DNA from: Candidatus Endolissoclinum faulkneri L2
GTDB taxonomy: Bacteria; Pseudomonadota; Alphaproteobacteria; Thalassobaculales; Thalassobaculaceae
Assembly (NCBI RefSeq): GCF_000319385.1
Contig: NC_019566.1
Coordinates: 759,266-823,265 of the forward strand
Reading direction: 5' to 3'
DNA length: 64,000 nucleotides
Each line of letters opens with the position of its first letter. Positions within the stretch are counted from its first letter, which is position 1. Under the pieces are notes generated by a model. The model was not told the DNA's origin. It did not search any database and worked only from the letters and a program-made list of their open reading frames with translations. Shown piece after piece: positions 60,674 through 64,000 of the stretch. The translations under genes were made by a program, and so were the position numbers.

Positions 60674-61964
60674 AAAGATAGCATATACAATAGCGATCCT
60701 GCTAATCGTTGCCAGTAGCATGATCATCAGTGCGCAATCAGCGAGATTGATTGCTAAAGAGGGCCATGAATTATCTATATCATGCGGTTCCATCGGCGTA
60801 GAGCTTAAACTTTGTAGAGCTGCTGTAGAGGCATGGTCAAAAAATCATGGCGTAGAAGTTGAGATTATACCTACACCAAATTCTTCCATTGAGCGTATGG
60901 CTATGTATCAGCAGATCCTTGCTAATCAAGGTGACGATATCGACATTATGCAAGTTGATGTAGTATGGCCGAGACTATTGTCTGCACACACGATAGATCT
61001 GCATGAATATGATGCCAATGCTGGCAAAGGACATTTCAAAGCTATTATTGAGAACAACACAGTAGACGAGAAACTTCTTGCTCTTCCTTGGTGGACGGAA
61101 CTAGGTCTTCTTTACTACCGTAAGGATTTGTTAAAAAAATATCACTTTGGTTTACCAAAAACATGGGAAGCAATGAGAACTACAGCCAAAGCAATAATGG
61201 AAAAAGAGCGTGCAGCAGGCAATCACGCTATGTGGGGATACGTTTGGCAAGGAAGAAATTATGAAGGCCTAACATGCAATGCACTTGAGTGGATTAAAAG
61301 CTATGGTGGTGGCACTATTGTTGATAAAGATGGTAAAAGCACTGTCAATAATCCACAGGCCGTAAAAGCTTTACAAATGGCCTCTTCTTGGATAGGGGAT
61401 ATTACCCCGCTAGGGGTACTAAATTACGATGAGGAAGAATCGCGAGGTGTATTTCAGTCTGGTAATGCTGTATTCATGCGTAACTGGTCTTATGCTTGGG
61501 CTTTAGTACAAAGCAAGGATAGTCCAATTAAAGATAAAGTCGGATTGGCAGTTTTACCCAAAGGAGGTACTAATGGCAATCATACGAGTACGCTTGGTGG
61601 GTGGAATCTATCAGTTTCTAGATATTCTAAAAATCCTACACTTGCAGTAGATCTAGTTAAATATTTAACTAGTCCAGCACAGCAAAAGCTGCGTGCTATG
61701 TACTCATACAATCCAACTTATCCGCAATTATATGAGAATAGAGAATTGCTGGAAGCTAATCCATTTTTTTCTATTATAAGGCAAACCCTATCTAATGCGG
61801 TTGTTCGTCCCTCGGCAAATTCAGGTGAATATTATAACCGATTGTCATATCAATTTTGGTCGGCTATCCATAACGTTCTTTCCGGACAAAAAGATTCTAT
61901 TTCTAGTTTATCTAAACTTGATAATAGCTTAAACCGTATCAACCATCATCACGGTCGATTATAA
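60666..61964 (+). CDS. Sugar ABC transporter substrate-binding protein (trehalose/maltose type)
   Basis: The first gene of an ABC importer. The TTG at 60666, with AAGGG six bases upstream, gives a 26-residue signal peptide (basic QIK, hydrophobic core, SAQSA). The mature protein is a family 1 binding protein similar in feel to ThuE/AglE: ANQGDDIDIMQVDVVWP, LPWWTELGLLYYRKDLL, GNAVFMRNWSYAWAL and TLGGWNLSVSRYSKN. The length of 432 is normal. Which sugar it binds cannot be settled from sequence. The two permeases and the ATPase follow at once. Confidence 0.93.
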   Translation: MQIKIAYTIAILLIVASSMIISAQSARLIAKEGHELSISCGSIGVELKLCRAAVEAWSKNHGVEVEIIPTPNSSIERMAMYQQILANQGDDIDIMQVDVVWPRLLSAHTIDLHEYDANAGKGHFKAIIENNTVDEKLLALPWWTELGLLYYRKDLLKKYHFGLPKTWEAMRTTAKAIMEKERAAGNHAMWGYVWQGRNYEGLTCNALEWIKSYGGGTIVDKDGKSTVNNPQAVKALQMASSWIGDITPLGVLNYDEEESRGVFQSGNAVFMRNWSYAWALVQSKDSPIKDKVGLAVLPKGGTNGNHTSTLGGWNLSVSRYSKNPTLAVDLVKYLTSPAQQKLRAMYSYNPTYPQLYENRELLEANPFFSIIRQTLSNAVVRPSANSGEYYNRLSYQFWSAIHNVLSGQKDSISSLSKLDNSLNRINHHHGRL

Positions 61965-61992
61965 TGGTCTCGAAATAACTAAATTCGGAGCG

Positions 61993-62937
61993 ATGGAGCA
62001 GAGGTTAAAATCTGAGGACACTAAATTATCCTACCAGAAAAGAAAGGTTTACAGTGCTTGGCTGTTGCTATTGCCTATGTTAGTAGTCTTACTAATAGTG
62101 GCAATCTGGCCATTGTGTTATACGTTTTTTTATGCTTTTACTGACGCATCTTTATCTACTCTAACTAATTATAGCTTTATTGGTTTTGATAATTTCTTGG
62201 TTCAGGATAATGGATGCTGGTATGGATTAGTTGCCGATCCGCTTTGGTGGTATTCAGTTTGGAATACTATAGTTTTTGCAATAGGATCAGTAGTTATAGA
62301 AATATTATTGGGAACGATAATTGCATTAGTAATGCACACCAAATTTATCGGATGCTCCTTGTTTCGTGCTGCCATGTTAATCCCCTGGGCAATCCCGACT
62401 GTAGTATCGGCAAAGATATGGAACTGGATGCTCCATGACCAATTCGGCGTGATAGACTATATATTGGTAAAATTACAACTAATTGCCAATCCAATTTCTT
62501 GGCTTGCTGATCATAATCTTACAATGCTCACAGTAATTCTTGTCGATTCATGGAAAACCGCTCCATTCGTCGCTATGCTAGTATTAGCAGCACTACAAAT
62601 GTTACCTAATGATTGCTACGAGGCCGCTAAAGTTGACGGCGTCCACCCAATAAAGGTATTTTTCGGTATAACTTTACCTTTAATTAGACCGGCGTTAATT
62701 GTAGCAGTGCTTTTCCGATTAATCGAAGCTTTGCGAATATTTGACGTAGTGTATATTATGACAGGTAGCGCAGAATCAACTATGACTATGTCAGTATATG
62801 CCCGCCAGAATCTTGTGAACTTTCAAGATCTAGGTTACGGCTCAGCCGCCTCGACTATGTTATTCATAGTGATTTTCTTCATAATCGCGCCTTGTTTAGC
62901 AATAATGCGTGTAGACGTAATGAAAGAAGTTCACTAG
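61993..62937 (+). CDS. Sugar ABC transporter permease (MalF/ThuF type)
   Basis: This 314-residue permease has six main membrane segments and the cytoplasmic EAA loop YEAAKVDGVHPIKVFFGITL near residues 212-232 that contacts the ATPase. The start ATG at 61993 follows GGAG. It lies 28 bases after the binding-protein gene and one base before the second permease. Confidence 0.94.
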   Translation: MEQRLKSEDTKLSYQKRKVYSAWLLLLPMLVVLLIVAIWPLCYTFFYAFTDASLSTLTNYSFIGFDNFLVQDNGCWYGLVADPLWWYSVWNTIVFAIGSVVIEILLGTIIALVMHTKFIGCSLFRAAMLIPWAIPTVVSAKIWNWMLHDQFGVIDYILVKLQLIANPISWLADHNLTMLTVILVDSWKTAPFVAMLVLAALQMLPNDCYEAAKVDGVHPIKVFFGITLPLIRPALIVAVLFRLIEALRIFDVVYIMTGSAESTMTMSVYARQNLVNFQDLGYGSAASTMLFIVIFFIIAPCLAIMRVDVMKEVH

Positions 62938-62938
62938 A

Positions 62939-63778
62939 ATGACAATCTATCATAACTCGCTAACTGTAAAAATTGGATTATTTATGATAGTTAGCGTACT
63001 GCTGGTAGTATTTTTATTCCCATTTTATTATGCCTTAATCACTTCTTTTAAATCTGGTTCATCTATTTTTGAGGTAAGCTTTTTCCCAGAAAAGCTTACT
63101 TTAGAAAATTATATTGCTGTATTCGAGGAGCAGCCATTCGGAAAGAATTTTTTGAATTCACTAACTATATCGATTGCGTCAGGGTTAATATCATTGTTAT
63201 TTGGCATGACTGCTGCCTTACCGCTTGGCAGATTTCGTTTCAAAGGCCAGCGCCTAATTCTCCTAGCTGTCCTTATCATATCTATGTTTCCACAGGTCGC
63301 TGTGCTGTCGGGTATGTTTGAGCTAATTCGTGCACTTGGTTTATTTAACAACTGGCTTGGGTTAGTTTTATGCTATTTAATTTTTACTTTGCCATTCACG
63401 GTTTGGGTTTTGACTACCTTCATACGTAATTTACCTGTCGAAGTTGAAGAAGCAGCTATACTGGATGGAGCAAATCCATGGGTTTTACTGACTAAGATTT
63501 TTTTTCCGATGATGCGGCCAGCAATAATCACCACGAGCCTTCTAGTCTTTGTTGTTGCATGGAACGAGTTCTTGTTTGCAATGACATTTACTCTAAGCAA
63601 CCATCAGCGCACCCTGCCTGTAGCAATAGCGCTAATTAGTGGTGGTAGCCAGTTTGAGGTGCCATGGGGAAAAATCATGGCTGCTTCTGCAATAGTGACT
63701 GTACCAATGATCGCCCTGGTATTGATCTTTCAGCGCCAAATTGTTTCGGGGCTAACTACTGGTGCTGTAAAAGGATAA
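62939..63778 (+). CDS. Sugar ABC transporter permease (MalG/ThuG type)
   Basis: This is the second permease, 279 residues, with an N-terminal helix, an intact EAA loop (EEAAILDGANPWVLLTKIFF) and the typical WNEFLFAMTF near the last helices. It starts one base after the upstream permease stops, so translation is likely coupled. It completes the heterodimeric channel of the carbohydrate importer. Confidence 0.94.
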   Translation: MTIYHNSLTVKIGLFMIVSVLLVVFLFPFYYALITSFKSGSSIFEVSFFPEKLTLENYIAVFEEQPFGKNFLNSLTISIASGLISLLFGMTAALPLGRFRFKGQRLILLAVLIISMFPQVAVLSGMFELIRALGLFNNWLGLVLCYLIFTLPFTVWVLTTFIRNLPVEVEEAAILDGANPWVLLTKIFFPMMRPAIITTSLLVFVVAWNEFLFAMTFTLSNHQRTLPVAIALISGGSQFEVPWGKIMAASAIVTVPMIALVLIFQRQIVSGLTTGAVKG

Positions 63779-63787
63779 GGAGTGCGA

Positions 63788-64000
63788 ATGGCTGACGTTA
63801 CCATGCGTGACTTACATAAAAATTTCGGTGATACCGAGGTAATTAATGGAATTGACTTAAGTATTAAAGATGGCACTTTCTGTGTTTTAGTCGGGCCATC
63901 CGGTTGTGGAAAATCTACACTATTACGGATGATTGCTGGATTAGAAGAAATAGATGCTGGTGAATTATCGATTGGCGGACAGGTCATGAATAACATTGAT
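63788..64000 (+). CDS. Sugar ABC transporter ATPase (MalK/ThuK/UgpC type), 3' end missing
   Basis: This is the start of the importer's nucleotide-binding subunit: 71 codons are visible, beginning [15 protein letters not shown]. The Walker [10 protein letters not shown] lies at residues 36-44, and [16 protein letters not shown] follows. The gene runs past the end of the window. The ATG at 63788 follows AAGGAG at 63776-63781. Confidence 0.94.
   Translation, partial: MADVTMRDLHKNFGDTEVINGIDLSIKDGTFCVLVGPSGCGKSTLLRMIAGLEEIDAGELSIGGQVMNNID

Overview
The window reads as a chromosomal segment of a host-associated alphaproteobacterium, most like Rhodospirillales. The evidence is gene order: uppS-cdsA-dxr-rseP-bamA-lpxD-fabZ-lpxA-lpxI-lpxB, gltX-gltA, rpiB-glyA-ribD-ribE-ribBA-ribH-nusB-thiL, plsX-fabH-ihfA, cobS-cobT, a MucR/Ros-type regulator, LpxI instead of LpxH, and an LpxE-less lipid A block are all alphaproteobacterial traits. 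The DNA is AT-rich. Only about two thirds of it is coding, and many gaps of 0.5 to 2.3 kb carry no gene. This matches a genome in mid-reduction. It resembles published descriptions of the tunicate symbiont Candidatus Endolissoclinum faulkneri, but that identification is a guess from composition and layout.

Layout. 1-11.3 kb: envelope block (undecaprenyl-PP synthase, CDP-DAG synthase, DXP reductoisomerase, site-2 protease, BamA, then the lipid A acyltransferases and disaccharide synthase with FabZ). 12.7-15.5 kb: gltX and gltA. 17.9-22.0 kb (minus): RND efflux pump and its adaptor. 23.0-23.4 kb (minus): MucR-like regulator. 23.8-31.1 kb: rpiB, glyA and a full riboflavin/nusB/thiL run. 31.6-32.8 kb: MFS transporter. 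34.2-34.6 kb (minus): BamE. 36.1-38.5 kb: plsX, fabH, ihfA. 39.0 kb: tRNA-Pro(GGG). 40.5-42.3 kb (minus): PpiD-like foldase. 43.9-46.8 kb: dTDP-rhamnose genes rfbB, rfbD, rfbA. 47.5-50.4 kb: cobS, cobT. 51.9 kb (minus): BolA. 53.0 kb: short-chain dehydrogenase. 55.8-57.6 kb (minus): icd and a LOG-family nucleotide hydrolase. 58.5-60.1 kb: psd and pssA. 60.7-64.0 kb: a trehalose/maltose-type ABC importer whose ATPase runs off the window.

The genes cover membrane phospholipid, lipid A and isoprenoid carrier synthesis, outer-membrane protein assembly (BamA, BamE, PpiD), riboflavin and thiamin cofactors, central carbon (citrate synthase, isocitrate dehydrogenase) and sugar uptake.

The most interesting content lies between the genes. 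At several places where relatives carry a gene, the spacer still translates into a recognisable but broken protein: Skp/OmpH between bamA and lpxD, NrdR between glyA and ribD, DUF177/YceD before plsX, and possibly a DnaJ-domain protein before cobS. These are visual similarities to remembered family consensus sequences, not search results. The spacers and a few genes also hold an unusual number of long perfect inverted repeats (up to 28 bp per arm). A tandem duplication copies the ribosome-binding site and start codon of the sugar-binding protein gene. I see no insertion sequence, prophage, CRISPR array, rRNA or clearly novel multi-gene system.
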